Positions 45,971-56,939 of a stretch of DNA of 64,000 nucleotides are shown here, one piece after another (position 1 is the stretch's first letter; every line of letters begins with the position of its first letter). The position numbers and the translations under genes were made by a program. The DNA is taken from positions 496,001 to 560,000 of the forward strand of contig NZ_CP016210.1 of NCBI RefSeq assembly GCF_001682385.1. Direction: 5' to 3'. The DNA comes from Azoarcus olearius (GTDB taxonomy: Bacteria > Pseudomonadota > Gammaproteobacteria > Burkholderiales > Rhodocyclaceae). The notes beneath the pieces were generated by a model. That model worked only from the letters and a program-made list of their open reading frames with translations. It made no database searches and had not been told where the DNA came from.

Positions 45971-48676
45971 TCAGCGCGCCGTTCCGCACTCGTCGTCGGC
46001 CAGCACCACCTGATTGCGGCCGCGCGCCTTGGCGCGGTAAAGCGCCGCATCGGCGCGCGCGAGCGCGGCTTCCACGTTCTGGTCGTCCTGTACGAAGGGC
46101 GCGATGCCGGCGCTGACGGTGATCGAAATGGTGCGGTCGCCGAGCGGCAGCGGATGCTCGGCAATGGCGGCGCGCAGCCGTTCGGTCAGCTCCGCGGCAC
46201 CTTCCGGGGTGGTGTCGACCAGCAGCAGCGCGAATTCTTCGCCGCCCAGCCGTCCCAGCAGGTCGGTGGCGCGCAGGCGCTGCTGCAGCACGCGGACGAA
46301 ATGGCACAGCACGGCGTCGCCCGCGGCGTGGCCCCAGGTGTCGTTGACCCGCTTGAAGTGGTCGAGGTCCAGCATCACCAGGCTGGCTGGATGTTCGCTG
46401 CGCAGGTAGCGCAGCCGCTCGTGCTCCGCGCGTTCGAGGAAGGCGCGGCGGTTCCAGGTGCCGGTGAGCGGGTCCAGCGTGGCCAGCCGCTGCAGGGCCT
46501 GCTCGTGGTGCTTGCGTTCGGTGACGTCGCGGTACAGGCGCAGGAAGCCGAGCAGGGTGTCGCCGCTGCGCACCGGGAGGAAGTCGCGCTCCAGCCAGCG
46601 CCCGCCCAGCGTCTCCAGCTCTTCGCCATGCACCGGCCGGGCGGCGGCACGCAAGTCGCGGATGCGGGCGACGAAGGCGGCGGCGTCGGTGAAGTTGGGC
46701 GCAGCATCGGCCACCAGCTCGACGCTCGGGCGCCCGACCAGCGCGCTCGCGCGTTCGTCGATGCCGAGCAGGCTGCACAGCATCTGGTTGGCGAGCGTGA
46801 TGGTGCCGTCGGCGTCCTCGAACAACACCGCGCCGGGGAAGTTGTCCACTACCGCCTGCAGGCGCGCATGGGTGGCTTCGAGTTCGGCCTCGGCGGCCTT
46901 GCGCGCGCTGATGTCTTCCTTGACCGCGATGAAGTGGTCGAGCGTGCCGTTCTCGTCGCGCATCGGCGTGATCGTCAGCGCCTCGTGGTAGAGCTGCCCA
47001 TCGCGGCGGCGGTTGATGAGTTCGCCGCGCCAGACGTCACCCGCGAGGATGGTGTTCCACAGCGCCGCGTAGTATTCCCCCGACTGCGCGCCGGAATTGA
47101 TCAGCTCGCGCGGGGTGCGCCCGATCGCGTCGTCCTGGTTGTAGCCGCTGAGTGCGGCGAAGGCCGGGTTCACCCATTCGATCACCGCGTTGGCGTTGGT
47201 GATCACCACCGCATTGGCCGCGGCATTGAGCGCCGCTTCCAGCAGCCGCAGGCGGATCTCGCCGGTCTTGCGCACATGGATGTCGGTCTGCGTGCCGACC
47301 ACGCGCAGGGGCGCGTCGCCGCGCCATTCCACCACCTTGCCGCGCGCTTCCAGCCAGTGCCATTCGCCCTGGATGTCGGGCATGCGGAACTCGATCCGGA
47401 AACCCTCCGGCGAGGTGGCCATTTCGTCCATCATCGGCGACAGCCGGGCGTGATCCTCCGGATGGATGCGCGCCTTCCAGCGCTCGATATCCAGCTCGAA
47501 ACCGTCCGGCGGGAATCCCAGCTGCTCGAAACAGCGTGCGTCCCAGCTGAGCGCGCCGGTATCGACATGCCACTCCCACATGCCGTCGCGCACCGCGCCC
47601 ATGGTCAGGCGATAGCGTTCCTCGCTGGCGCGCAGCGCGCTTTCGGCTGCCTCGCGCGCCAGCCGCTCGCGCCGGCCGGCGCGGCGGAACAGGAAGTAGC
47701 CGAACAGCGTGCCGCCCAGGCTGAGACCGACCGCGGGCAGCAGATAGCGCTCCTGTCGGGCGCGTTCGGCGCGCGCGCCGCTCAGCGCCTCGGCGTGGTT
47801 GAAGCGGGCCACGACGCCGAGCGGCAGGTTGCGCGGCAGGCGATACGCCACCGAATAGGTCGCGCCATCCGCGGTGTCCAGGTGCACCACGCCGTGTTCG
47901 TCGCCGGTCTTCCAGCGCTCCACCAGCGCGAGGTCGGCCGCGCGCATCTCCGGTGTGCGCGGAGCGTCGTCGTCGAGCACGCGCTGACCTTCGAAGTTGA
48001 TCACTTCGAGGTGATCGGTGGCACCGCGCACCGGCAACGCGCCGCCGTTGGTGAAGAAATCCATGTTGAGCGCGGCGAGCAGGTACACGCCGTCGCCGTC
48101 GGGGGTGTGTAAGCCACGCAGCAGCGGCACGAAATACAGCGGGGGCGGCGCTTCTTCGGCGCTGATCGGCGCCGCGTCGGCAAGGTCGCGGCCGCCCTGG
48201 GGCGGGCCGAGGCGCAGCGTGGGGGCAAAGGGGGCGGCTTGCGGGAGGAAGCGGGCCAGCGAAGGGTGCTGGCCGAGGTTGGCGGGATTGGAGCTGGCGA
48301 TGACGGTGCCGGTGCCGTCGAGCAGCGACAGCGAGCGCAGCTGCGGGCTGTTGCGCAGCGCCTCGCGCAGCAGCCCGTTCCAGGTGTAGACCGCGTCGAC
48401 CGGCGGTCCGGTTTCGAGCAGCGTCTGCAGGGTCAGATCGACCCCGCGCAGCGTCAGGCTGAGGTGCGAGGCGAGGTGCTGGGTGTCGAGATCGGCCACC
48501 TGGGCGCGTGCCGCCAGCGTCTCCTGTTCCAGGCGCTGGCCGTGGTAGTGCAGGCTGTACCAGGCCACGACGATGCATAGCGCGATGAAGCCGACGAAGC
48601 CGGCATCTGCGAGATGCTGACGGCGCCGGCCCGCCGCGCCGACGGCGGGCGCCGCTGTGACGGACGGGCGGTCCAT
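45971..48676 (-). CDS. Membrane diguanylate cyclase with periplasmic sensor and PAS domains
   Basis: This inner-membrane enzyme of about 901 aa makes cyclic di-GMP. The N-terminal helix (about 18-38) and a second helix near 310-330 flank a periplasmic sensor of about 270 residues with Cache/CHASE-like features. Cytoplasmic PAS domains follow (WEWHVDTGALSWDARCFEQLG; VITNANAVIEWVNPAFAALSGY; LEDADG-like ITLANQMLCSLLG), then the GGDEF domain. The active motif is GGEEF (about residue 811) with an RATD inhibitory I-site five residues before it. No EAL domain is present. The ATG at 48676 is favoured over the TTG at 48691. It lies 19 bases after the stop of a periplasmic solute-binding protein gene, suggesting sensing linked to that ligand. 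Confidence 0.9.
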   Translation of the reverse strand: MDRPSVTAAPAVGAAGRRRQHLADAGFVGFIALCIVVAWYSLHYHGQRLEQETLAARAQVADLDTQHLASHLSLTLRGVDLTLQTLLETGPPVDAVYTWNGLLREALRNSPQLRSLSLLDGTGTVIASSNPANLGQHPSLARFLPQAAPFAPTLRLGPPQGGRDLADAAPISAEEAPPPLYFVPLLRGLHTPDGDGVYLLAALNMDFFTNGGALPVRGATDHLEVINFEGQRVLDDDAPRTPEMRAADLALVERWKTGDEHGVVHLDTADGATYSVAYRLPRNLPLGVVARFNHAEALSGARAERARQERYLLPAVGLSLGGTLFGYFLFRRAGRRERLAREAAESALRASEERYRLTMGAVRDGMWEWHVDTGALSWDARCFEQLGFPPDGFELDIERWKARIHPEDHARLSPMMDEMATSPEGFRIEFRMPDIQGEWHWLEARGKVVEWRGDAPLRVVGTQTDIHVRKTGEIRLRLLEAALNAAANAVVITNANAVIEWVNPAFAALSGYNQDDAIGRTPRELINSGAQSGEYYAALWNTILAGDVWRGELINRRRDGQLYHEALTITPMRDENGTLDHFIAVKEDISARKAAEAELEATHARLQAVVDNFPGAVLFEDADGTITLANQMLCSLLGIDERASALVGRPSVELVADAAPNFTDAAAFVARIRDLRAAARPVHGEELETLGGRWLERDFLPVRSGDTLLGFLRLYRDVTERKHHEQALQRLATLDPLTGTWNRRAFLERAEHERLRYLRSEHPASLVMLDLDHFKRVNDTWGHAAGDAVLCHFVRVLQQRLRATDLLGRLGGEEFALLLVDTTPEGAAELTERLRAAIAEHPLPLGDRTISITVSAGIAPFVQDDQNVEAALARADAALYRAKARGRNQVVLADDECGTAR

Positions 48677-48695
48677 GGGGGGTGGCGCCAACGCC

Positions 48696-49502
48696 TTAGC
48701 GATTGACGACGATTGGATCGAGGCCGTGCCGGCGGGCGGCCGCCATCAGCCGGCCATCATCGCGGATGGTCGCCAGAAAGGCTTCCAGGCGCTGATGCCA
48801 GCGGTCGTCGCCCGGGGCGATCGCCCAGGCGTAAGGCGTGACGTGGTAACGGGTCGAGGGTGCCACGAGGCGGGCCCAGTCGGCGTTGTCGAGCATGCGG
48901 CGGCTGTACGGGAAGTCGGTCATGAAAACGTCGGCGCGGCCGGACTCGACCTCTTGTTCGCGCGCATGGGGCGAGGCCAGCACCTGAAGCTGGGCGTGGC
49001 GCAGCTTGTCGCGCATCACCGGCTCGTGCAGCGTGCCCTTGGCCACCGCGACGATGACGCCGGGCTGGTCGATGTCGTCCCAGCTGCGGATGCGGCGGTT
49101 GGTGCGGGTGGTGATCGCGTAGATGTCGCTGGCGAGGTGGGGGGACGTGAAGCGCAGCTTTTCGGCACGCTGGGCGGTGATGCCGATCGCGAACATGGCG
49201 ACGTCGCAGCGGTCGCCCAGCACATCGCCGATCAGGTTGGCAAAGGAGCTGTCGACGAACTCGAGACGCACGTCGAGGTCGCGCGCCAGCTCGCGGGCGA
49301 GGTCGACGTCGATGCCGGCGAGTTCCTGCGTGCGCGGATTGCGGAACGAGATGCCGTAGTAGTCCGGCCACACGCAGACCTTGAGCACGCGCTCGGCGAG
49401 GATGCGGTCGAGGTGGCTCTGCGCGGGTTGCGCGTAGAGCGTGGTGTAGAGCAGTGTCAGGCTGACGAGGAGCCCGAGGGCAAGCCGAGCGAGCGAGGCC
49501 AT
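48696..49502 (-). CDS. Periplasmic solute-binding protein, family 3
   Basis: This 268-aa exported binding protein has a signal peptide (residues 1-24, LARLALGLLVSLTLLYTTLYA). The body shows LKVCVWPDYYGISFRNPRTQELAGIDVDLARELARDL, then DVAMFAIGITAQRAEKLRFTSPH and VAVAKGTLHEP, all typical of amino-acid-type type II binding proteins (SBP_bac_3). No permease or ATPase gene accompanies it. Instead it is the upstream partner of a membrane diguanylate cyclase, so it may serve as a ligand-sensing co-receptor. I start at the ATG at 49502, where the signal peptide begins. Confidence 0.88.
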   Translation of the reverse strand: MASLARLALGLLVSLTLLYTTLYAQPAQSHLDRILAERVLKVCVWPDYYGISFRNPRTQELAGIDVDLARELARDLDVRLEFVDSSFANLIGDVLGDRCDVAMFAIGITAQRAEKLRFTSPHLASDIYAITTRTNRRIRSWDDIDQPGVIVAVAKGTLHEPVMRDKLRHAQLQVLASPHAREQEVESGRADVFMTDFPYSRRMLDNADWARLVAPSTRYHVTPYAWAIAPGDDRWHQRLEAFLATIRDDGRLMAAARRHGLDPIVVNR

Positions 49503-49622
49503 GGCTATGTCGAATGTAATAGAAGAACGAAAGCGGAAGGATGCCCGTTCTGGGCAATGAACGGCCCTGAAAACTACCGGACGGCGCCTGTTCTTTTTAT
49601 TACAAAAGTAGTGCCTCTTCAA

Positions 49623-49643
49623 GCGCCGGGCTCAACCCGGCGC
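49623..49643. terminator. Hairpin downstream of ilvA
   Basis: GCGCCGGG, loop CTCAA, CCCGGCGC form a perfect 8-bp stem 14 bases past the ilvA stop on the minus strand. No proper U-tract follows. The remaining bases to 49503 are the upstream region of the solute-binding-protein gene, in which I see no confident promoter. Confidence 0.45.
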
Positions 49644-49657
49644 GGCATACGTCACCG

Positions 49658-51178
49658 TCAGGCCAGGAACAGCCGGTAGGCCGGGTTTTCCGTTTCCGCG
49701 GCGTATTCGTAGCCGAGGCGCTGCAGGAAGGCCTCGAACGCGTCGATGTCCTGGGGCGGCACCTGCATGCCCACCAGCACGCGGCCGAAATCCGCGCCGT
49801 GGTTGCGATAGTGGAACAGGCTGATGTTCCAGTCCGAGCGCAGGTTGGACAGGAAGTTGAGCAGCGCGCCCGGGCGCTCCGGAAACACGAAGCGGTATAC
49901 CAGCTCGTTGGCCACCTGCGGCGCGCGTCCGCCGACCATGTAGCGCACGTGCGACTTGGCGAGTTCGTCGTCGGTGAGGTCGAGCGCCGGCAGGTCGTGC
50001 TGGCCGAGCATCTCCACCAGCCGGGTGGCCTCGTCGCGGCTGCGCACCGTGACCCCGACGAAGATGTGGGCGCGCTCGCTGTCGGCGTAGCGGTAGTTGA
50101 ACTCGGTGATGTCGCGGTTGCCCAGGATGTTGATGAACTTGCGGAACGAGCCGGGCTGCTCCGGGATGGTGACCGCAAGCACGGCCTCGCGCTGTTCGCC
50201 GAGTTCCGCGCGCTCGGCGACGAAGCGCAGGCGGTCGAAGTTCATGTTGGCGCCGGACGCGACCGCGACCAGGCTGCGGTCGCTGAGCTGGTGGCGCCGC
50301 GCGTATTCCTTTGCACCGGCGACTGCGAGGGCGCCCGAGGGTTCGAGGATGGAGCGGGTGTCTTCGAAAACGTCCTTGATCGCCGCGCAGATCGCGTCGT
50401 TGTCGACCACGATCATTTCATCGACGTATTGCTGGCACAGGCGGAAGGTTTCGCCGCCCACCTGCTTGACCGCAGTGCCGTCCGCAAAGAGCGCTACCTG
50501 CTCGAGGCTGACGCGCTCGCCCCGCGCGAGCGATTCGGTCATGGCCGCGGCGCCCTCGGACTCGACGCCGATGATGCGGGTTTCGGGGCGCAAGCGCTTG
50601 ACGTAGGCCGCGACCCCGGCGATCAGGCCGCCGCCGCCGACGGCGCAGAAGATCGCGTGGATCGGCTTCGCATGCGCGCGCAGGATTTCCATGCCGATGG
50701 TGCCCTGGCCGGCGATCACGTCGGGGTCGTCGTAGGGATGGACGAAGGTGAGCTTTTCCGCTTTTTCCAGCTCCAGCGCGTGCGCGTACGCGTCGGAATA
50801 GGACTCGCCCGCCAGCACTACCTCGCCGCCGCGGCTGCGCACCGCGTCGATCTTGATCTGCGGCGTCGTCGTCGGCATCACGATCACCGCGCGCACCCCC
50901 AGCTTCTGCGCCGACAGCGCGACGCCCTGGGCGTGGTTGCCGGCCGAAGCGCAGATGACGCCGCGCTGCAGCGCCTGCGGCGACAGGTTGGCCATCTTGT
51001 TGTACGCGCCGCGCAGCTTGAAGCTGAACACCGGCTGCATGTCCTCGCGCTTCAGGTAGATCCGGTTACCGCTTCGCGCCGACAGGTTGGTCGCCAGATC
51101 GAGCGGGGTTTCCACCGCAAGATCATAGACTTGGGCGTTGAGGATGCGTTCCAGGTAATCGGGACTGGCGGAAGTCAT
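49658..51178 (-). CDS. ilvA: Threonine ammonia-lyase, biosynthetic
   Basis: This PLP enzyme deaminates threonine to 2-oxobutanoate, the first step of isoleucine synthesis. It has 506 aa, close to E. coli IlvA (514). The PLP lysine K54 is in VFSFKLRGAYNKMA, and the glycine-rich phosphate loop is GGGGLIAG-like in CAVGGGGLIAGVAAYV. The C-terminal half (about 325-506) has two ACT-like regulatory repeats (VLAVTIPEQPGSFRKFINILG and RFVFPERPGALLNFLSNL) that bind isoleucine and valine in the family. It stands alone and releases the enamine that RidA proteins detoxify. Confidence 0.95.
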   Translation of the reverse strand: MTSASPDYLERILNAQVYDLAVETPLDLATNLSARSGNRIYLKREDMQPVFSFKLRGAYNKMANLSPQALQRGVICASAGNHAQGVALSAQKLGVRAVIVMPTTTPQIKIDAVRSRGGEVVLAGESYSDAYAHALELEKAEKLTFVHPYDDPDVIAGQGTIGMEILRAHAKPIHAIFCAVGGGGLIAGVAAYVKRLRPETRIIGVESEGAAAMTESLARGERVSLEQVALFADGTAVKQVGGETFRLCQQYVDEMIVVDNDAICAAIKDVFEDTRSILEPSGALAVAGAKEYARRHQLSDRSLVAVASGANMNFDRLRFVAERAELGEQREAVLAVTIPEQPGSFRKFINILGNRDITEFNYRYADSERAHIFVGVTVRSRDEATRLVEMLGQHDLPALDLTDDELAKSHVRYMVGGRAPQVANELVYRFVFPERPGALLNFLSNLRSDWNISLFHYRNHGADFGRVLVGMQVPPQDIDAFEAFLQRLGYEYAAETENPAYRLFLA

Positions 51179-51282
51179 GGCAGAAGGACGGGCGCGGCAA
51201 AGGAGACGAGGTTAGCAGCCGGGGCGCAACCCCAGCAAGGGCGATGCCGGCTGCCAGGCAGGGGACGGGCTTGGCGGGAGGG

Positions 51283-51298
51283 GGCGCCGCGCGGCGCC
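51283..51298 (-). terminator. Short GC hairpin after hprK
   Basis: GGCGCC, loop GCGC, GGCGCC lies five bases past the hprK stop on the minus strand. The stem is only 6 bp and no U-run follows, so it is a weak candidate for the end of the rpoN-ptsN-hprK transcript. Confidence 0.35.
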
Positions 51299-51302
51299 AG
51301 GG

Positions 51303-52244
51303 TCAGAGGCCGTCGCCGTCGCCCATCAGCATCCGGCTCTGGCGGTCGATGAATTCCTGGGTGGAGTCGACGCCGCGCAGCTGCAGGATGGTGGACCGCA
51401 CCGCGGCTTCGAGCAGCACCGCAAGGTTGCGGCCTGCGGCCACCGGCAGGGTGACGCGCGGCGTGCTGACGCCCAGGATGACCTGCTGCTCCTGCTGCAC
51501 CGGCAGGCGGTTCGGGTCGTCCTGGCCGGGCTGGCGGCGTTCGAGATGGCAGACCAGGCGCAGGCGCATCTTCCGCCGGCAGGCCGTCTCGCCGAAGATC
51601 GTGCGGATGTTGAGGATGCCGAGCCCGCGGACCTCGATGAAGTCCTTCAGCAGTTCCGGGCAGCGTCCTTCGAGCACCGTGGGCGCGGTGCGGGAGAACT
51701 CGACGATGTCGTCCGCGACCAGGCCGTGGCCGCGCGAGATCAGCTCGAGCGCGAGTTCGGACTTGCCGGCGCCGGAGTTGCCGGTAATGAACACGCCGAT
51801 GCCGAGCACGTCCATGAACACGCCGTGCAGCGAGATCTTTTCCGCCAGCTGGCGCGACAGGTAGAGCCGCAACTGGTCGATCACGCTGGCCGAGGGGTGC
51901 GGCGTGGAGAACAGCGCCACGTTATGCGCGGTGCAGACGCCGTGCACGATGTTGGGCGTTTCGCAGCCGTCGGCCACGATGATGGCGGGCGGGCGCGCGG
52001 ACAGGATGCCGTTGAGGTGGTGCGCGACCTTCTCGCGCGACTGGCGCCGGGCCCATTCGAGTTCGGCGGCGCCCAGCACCTGCAGGCGGGTGGGATGGAT
52101 CAGGTTCAGGTGGCCGACGAGGTCGGCCGGCCACATGCGTTCTTCAGCGACGGACAGGACAGCGTCGAGCGGCCCGCTGACGTGGGTCAGTTGCAGCCGG
52201 GGACCCTGGTCCTCATACAGCCGCGCGACGCTGGTCTGCCGCAT
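51303..52244 (-). CDS. hprK: HPr kinase/phosphorylase
   Basis: This enzyme phosphorylates and dephosphorylates HPr on a serine; in betaproteobacteria it modulates the nitrogen-type phosphotransferase chain. It has 313 aa. The P-loop is GNSGAGKS at 155-162, HGV is at 140-142, and the HprK signature EVRGLGILNIRTIFGE is intact. It overlaps ptsN by 32 bases, an unusually long overlap implying tight coupling. HPr and enzyme I genes are not in the window. Confidence 0.94.
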   Translation of the reverse strand: MRQTSVARLYEDQGPRLQLTHVSGPLDAVLSVAEERMWPADLVGHLNLIHPTRLQVLGAAELEWARRQSREKVAHHLNGILSARPPAIIVADGCETPNIVHGVCTAHNVALFSTPHPSASVIDQLRLYLSRQLAEKISLHGVFMDVLGIGVFITGNSGAGKSELALELISRGHGLVADDIVEFSRTAPTVLEGRCPELLKDFIEVRGLGILNIRTIFGETACRRKMRLRLVCHLERRQPGQDDPNRLPVQQEQQVILGVSTPRVTLPVAAGRNLAVLLEAAVRSTILQLRGVDSTQEFIDRQSRMLMGDGDGL

Positions 52245-52698
52245 CGGGCCCCCAGTTGGCGAACAGCGCGTGGATGGTGGCGGCGTCCGGGGCGACCAGC
52301 AGCTGTTCGCGGAAGGCGCGCTCGCTGAACATCTGCGCGAGTTCCGACAGCAACTGCAGATGGGTCTCGTTGGCCTGCTCGGGCACCAGCAGCACGAACA
52401 GCAGGTTCACCGGGCGGCCGTCGGGCGCGTCGAACTGGACCGGAGCGCTCAGGCGCAGGAAGGCGCCGGCGGCTTCCTTCAGGCCCTTGATGCGGCCGTG
52501 CGGGATGGCGATACCCTGACCCAGTCCGGTGGAACCCAGCCGTTCCCGGGAGAACAGGCTGTCGAATACGGTGCTGCGGGCGATGCCCTGGTTGTTTTCG
52601 AACAGCAGGCCGGCGTGCTCGAAAACCCGTTTCTTGCTGCTCGCGTCGAGATCGACGACGACATTGGAAAGGGGCAGGAGTTGGGCGATCAGGCTCAT
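52213..52698 (-). CDS. ptsN: Nitrogen-regulatory EIIA protein
   Basis: This 161-aa EIIA(Ntr) accepts phosphate on H67 (in GIAIPHGRIKGL) from the PTS-Ntr chain and regulates potassium, nitrogen and stress responses. The rest (DGRPVNLLFVLLVPEQANETHLQLLSELAQMF) is typical. A TATAAT box lies 95 bases upstream, so ptsN-hprK may be transcribed separately from rpoN-hpf. Its 3' end overlaps hprK by 32 bases. Confidence 0.94.
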   Translation of the reverse strand: MSLIAQLLPLSNVVVDLDASSKKRVFEHAGLLFENNQGIARSTVFDSLFSRERLGSTGLGQGIAIPHGRIKGLKEAAGAFLRLSAPVQFDAPDGRPVNLLFVLLVPEQANETHLQLLSELAQMFSERAFREQLLVAPDAATIHALFANWGPDAADQRRAAV

Positions 52699-52792
52699 GC
52701 GCGGGAGAGGGCTTGCGCGGCCGGGGAGGACTGGCGGCGCGGGGAGCGGGAGGACGGTGCGGATGCGGGCGGGCGTCGTCGGAACGGCGCGG

Positions 52793-52798
52793 ATTATA
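52793..52798 (-). promoter_or_regulatory. Possible -10 box of ptsN-hprK
   Basis: TATAAT on the minus strand lies in the 133-base gap between hpf and ptsN. A -35 box is not evident (CATCCT at the 17-bp position). The perfect -10 hexamer in such GC-rich DNA supports a secondary promoter. Confidence 0.4.
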
Positions 52799-52831
52799 CC
52801 CGCACCCGGCACCGGAGGATGGCGCGGAAGC

Positions 52832-53155
52832 TCAGGCCTCGGGGCTCTGGTGCTTCAGGGCGTCGTGGTTGTGGTCGCTGACCTTCTGCTTGTACTTCTG
52901 CACCTGGCGGTCGAGCTTGTCGGCCATGCTGTCGATCGCCGCGTACAGGTTGGCGTCGTCGCTCTCGACGTAGATGTCCTTGCCGCGCACGTGGACGGTG
53001 ACTTCCGCCTTCTGCTTCAGTTTTTCCACCGAGAGAATCACGTTCACGCTGGTGACGTTGTCGAAGTGCGCGATCACGCGATCGAGCTTGGTCACGACGT
53101 ATTCGCGGATCGCCGGCGTGACTTCGACGTGATGCCCGGTGATGTTGAGATTCAT
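52832..53155 (-). CDS. hpf: Ribosome hibernation-promoting factor, short type
   Basis: This 107-aa HPF/YfiA-family protein binds the 30S subunit in stationary phase and helps form inactive ribosome dimers. It begins MNLNITGHHVEVTPAIREYV and has VTVHVRGKDIYVESDDANLYAAIDSMADKLDRQVQKYKQK, the usual family core. The short length marks the HPF short form without the extra C-terminal domain of long HPF. It follows rpoN by 14 bases, the order seen in many proteobacteria. Confidence 0.95.
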   Translation of the reverse strand: MNLNITGHHVEVTPAIREYVVTKLDRVIAHFDNVTSVNVILSVEKLKQKAEVTVHVRGKDIYVESDDANLYAAIDSMADKLDRQVQKYKQKVSDHNHDALKHQSPEA

Positions 53156-53169
53156 GATGAGTCCTCTTT

Positions 53170-54630
53170 TTAGATCGTTTTGCGCAGACTGACCGGCGGG
53201 ATATTGAGCGATTCGCGATACTTGGCGATGGTCCGCCTGGCGACCACGATACCCTGCTGGCCCAACAATTCGGCAATCCGGGCGTCGGACAGGGGTTTCT
53301 TCCTGTCCTCGGCATCCACCAACTGGCGAATCAGCGCGCGAATCGCCGTGGAGGAGGCCGCGCCACCGGTATCGGTGGCGACATGGCTGCCGAAGAAATA
53401 CTTGAGTTCGAACACGCCGCGCGGGGTCGCCATGAACTTCTGGGTGGTGACGCGCGATACGGTGGATTCGTGCAGCTCGAGCTGGTCTGCGATCTCCCGG
53501 AGTGTAAGCGGCCGCATGGCCACCTCCCCATGATCGAAGAACTGCCGTTGCTGGTCAACGATGGCCTGGGAGACACGCAGGATGGTGTCGAAGCGCTGCT
53601 GCACGTTCTTGATCAGCCAGCGCGCCTCCTGCAGCTGGCTGGTCAGGCCGCCGCCCTGGCCCCGGTTCTGCTGCAGGATGCTGGCGTAGAGCTGGTTGAT
53701 GCGCAGGCGCGGCATCGCTTCCGGGTTGAGTTGCACCGTCCAGCGCCCGCGCAGCTTGCGCACCACGACGTCGGGCAGGACGTAGCGGGTTTCCTCGACC
53801 GAATGCTGCGCGCCGGGATGCGGATCGAGCCGGCAGATCAGCGCGTGCGCGGCGCGCAGCGCGTCGTCGTCGCAACCGGTGAGTTTCTTGAGCTTGGCGA
53901 AGTTGCGCTCGGCGAGCAGTTCGAGGTGCTGGCTGACGATCTGCAGGGCGAGGTCGCGCACCGGCTCGGCCGGCATCGCGCGCAGCTGCAGCGCGAGGCA
54001 TTCCTGCGGGGTGCGGGCGCCGATGCCGGCCGGCTCGAGGCTTTGCACATGCTTCAGCGCGATGCAGAGGTCGTCGAGTTCGACATCGAGTTCGGGCGGC
54101 AGCAGCTCGAGCAACTCTTCCAGCTCCTGGTGCAGGTAGCCGTCGTCGTCGAGCGCCTCGATCAGGAAGCGCACCAGCGCGCGGTCGCGGTCGGACAGCG
54201 GAGACAGCGCGACCTGCTGGTCGAGATGGTCGCGCAGCGAGATGCCCGCGGCCTGGAACTCCTGAAAATCGACGTCATCATCGTCGTCGCGGTTGCTCGA
54301 TGAGCCGCTGCCCGAGCCGGACGACCAGTCCATGCCCTCGTCGAAGCTGCCGCTTTCCGCGCTGTCGGCGCGCGACTCCGCTTCGCCGCCACTTTCGCCA
54401 CTGCTTTCGGTCGTGGTCGAGGCCGTGGTGGTGCCGGAAGAGAGCTGCGCCTGGAAGTCGTGCCCGCCGCCGTCCATCTCCTCGCGCTCGAGCATCGGGT
54501 TTTCGAGCAGGAAGCGTTCGATCTCGGTGTTGAGTTCGAGCGTGGAGAGCTGCAGCAGCTTGATCGACTGCTGCAACTGCGGCGTCAGCGTCAGGTGCTG
54601 GGAGAGCTTGAGTTGGAGCGTGGGCTTCAT
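53170..54630 (-). CDS. rpoN: RNA polymerase sigma-54 factor
   Basis: This 486-aa sigma factor needs enhancer-binding activators such as NtrC. The Gln-rich N-terminal region I (PTLQLKLSQHLTLTPQLQQSIKLLQLSTLEL) contacts activators. An acidic and Ser/Gly-rich region II (about 60-125) is longer than usual. The core-binding domain and the C-terminal RpoN box ARRTIAKYRE (464-473) complete it. It is nine bases after lptB and is followed by hpf. The amt promoter at 2339 is a likely target in this same window. Confidence 0.95.
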   Translation of the reverse strand: MKPTLQLKLSQHLTLTPQLQQSIKLLQLSTLELNTEIERFLLENPMLEREEMDGGGHDFQAQLSSGTTTASTTTESSGESGGEAESRADSAESGSFDEGMDWSSGSGSGSSSNRDDDDDVDFQEFQAAGISLRDHLDQQVALSPLSDRDRALVRFLIEALDDDGYLHQELEELLELLPPELDVELDDLCIALKHVQSLEPAGIGARTPQECLALQLRAMPAEPVRDLALQIVSQHLELLAERNFAKLKKLTGCDDDALRAAHALICRLDPHPGAQHSVEETRYVLPDVVVRKLRGRWTVQLNPEAMPRLRINQLYASILQQNRGQGGGLTSQLQEARWLIKNVQQRFDTILRVSQAIVDQQRQFFDHGEVAMRPLTLREIADQLELHESTVSRVTTQKFMATPRGVFELKYFFGSHVATDTGGAASSTAIRALIRQLVDAEDRKKPLSDARIAELLGQQGIVVARRTIAKYRESLNIPPVSLRKTI

Positions 54631-54639
54631 GATGGGCGG

Positions 54640-55348
<709 letters not shown>

Positions 55349-55362
<14 letters not shown>

Positions 55363-55798
55363 CGGGGCTTTCTTTCAGTAGTTTGCGGATCACGTCGGTG
55401 GCAAAGCCGCGGTTTTGCAGGAAGCGCGCCTGGCGCGCCCATTCGCGCGCATCGGCGGGTGCCGCGCCGAACCTGGACTGCCAGACCGCGCGGGCGCGCT
55501 CGAACTCGCCGTCCGCGCAGCCGCTGGCGAGTGCTTCGGCAATGGTTTCGGCGGCGACACCGCGGCGCGCGAGTTCGTTGCGCAGGCGGGCGGCGCCGAA
55601 GCGGCCGGCCTTGCCGCGCACCCAGGCCTCGGCGAAGCGGGTGTCGGACTGCAGGCCGAGTTCGTCCATGCGGGCCAGCACTTCCGCAACGGCATCCGCG
55701 TCACCGTGGGCGGCCAGTTTGCGCGCGAGTTCGCTGCGGGAATGCTCCCGCCGCGCCAGGTGGCGGATCGCTCGCTCGCGCAGGCTGGGCTCGCCCAT
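55349..55798 (-). CDS. recX: Regulatory protein RecX
   Basis: This 149-aa helical protein binds and inhibits RecA filaments. Repeats with [24 protein letters not shown], then [29 protein letters not shown] and [20 protein letters not shown], are typical. It is 22 bases downstream of recA, the classic recA-recX arrangement, so its expression follows the SOS promoter. The 3' end overlaps lptB by 14 bases. Confidence 0.9.
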
Positions 55799-55820
55799 GG
55801 TGGATGCAACCGCCCTGCGG

Positions 55821-56855
<1,035 letters not shown>

Positions 56856-56939
56856 GAGAGGGTTCCTGAGTGGTTGGCGGATTATGGCACAGAGCTTGCT
56901 GTAATGTGACAGCCCTTGGGCGGATGTCACGGCGGCGAC

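Noticed and set aside
56901-56914. CTGTCACATTACAG (minus strand) as a second LexA box at recA
   Set aside because: The half-sites are separated by 6 bases, not 8. The box at 56950-56965 has the right geometry and promoter overlap.
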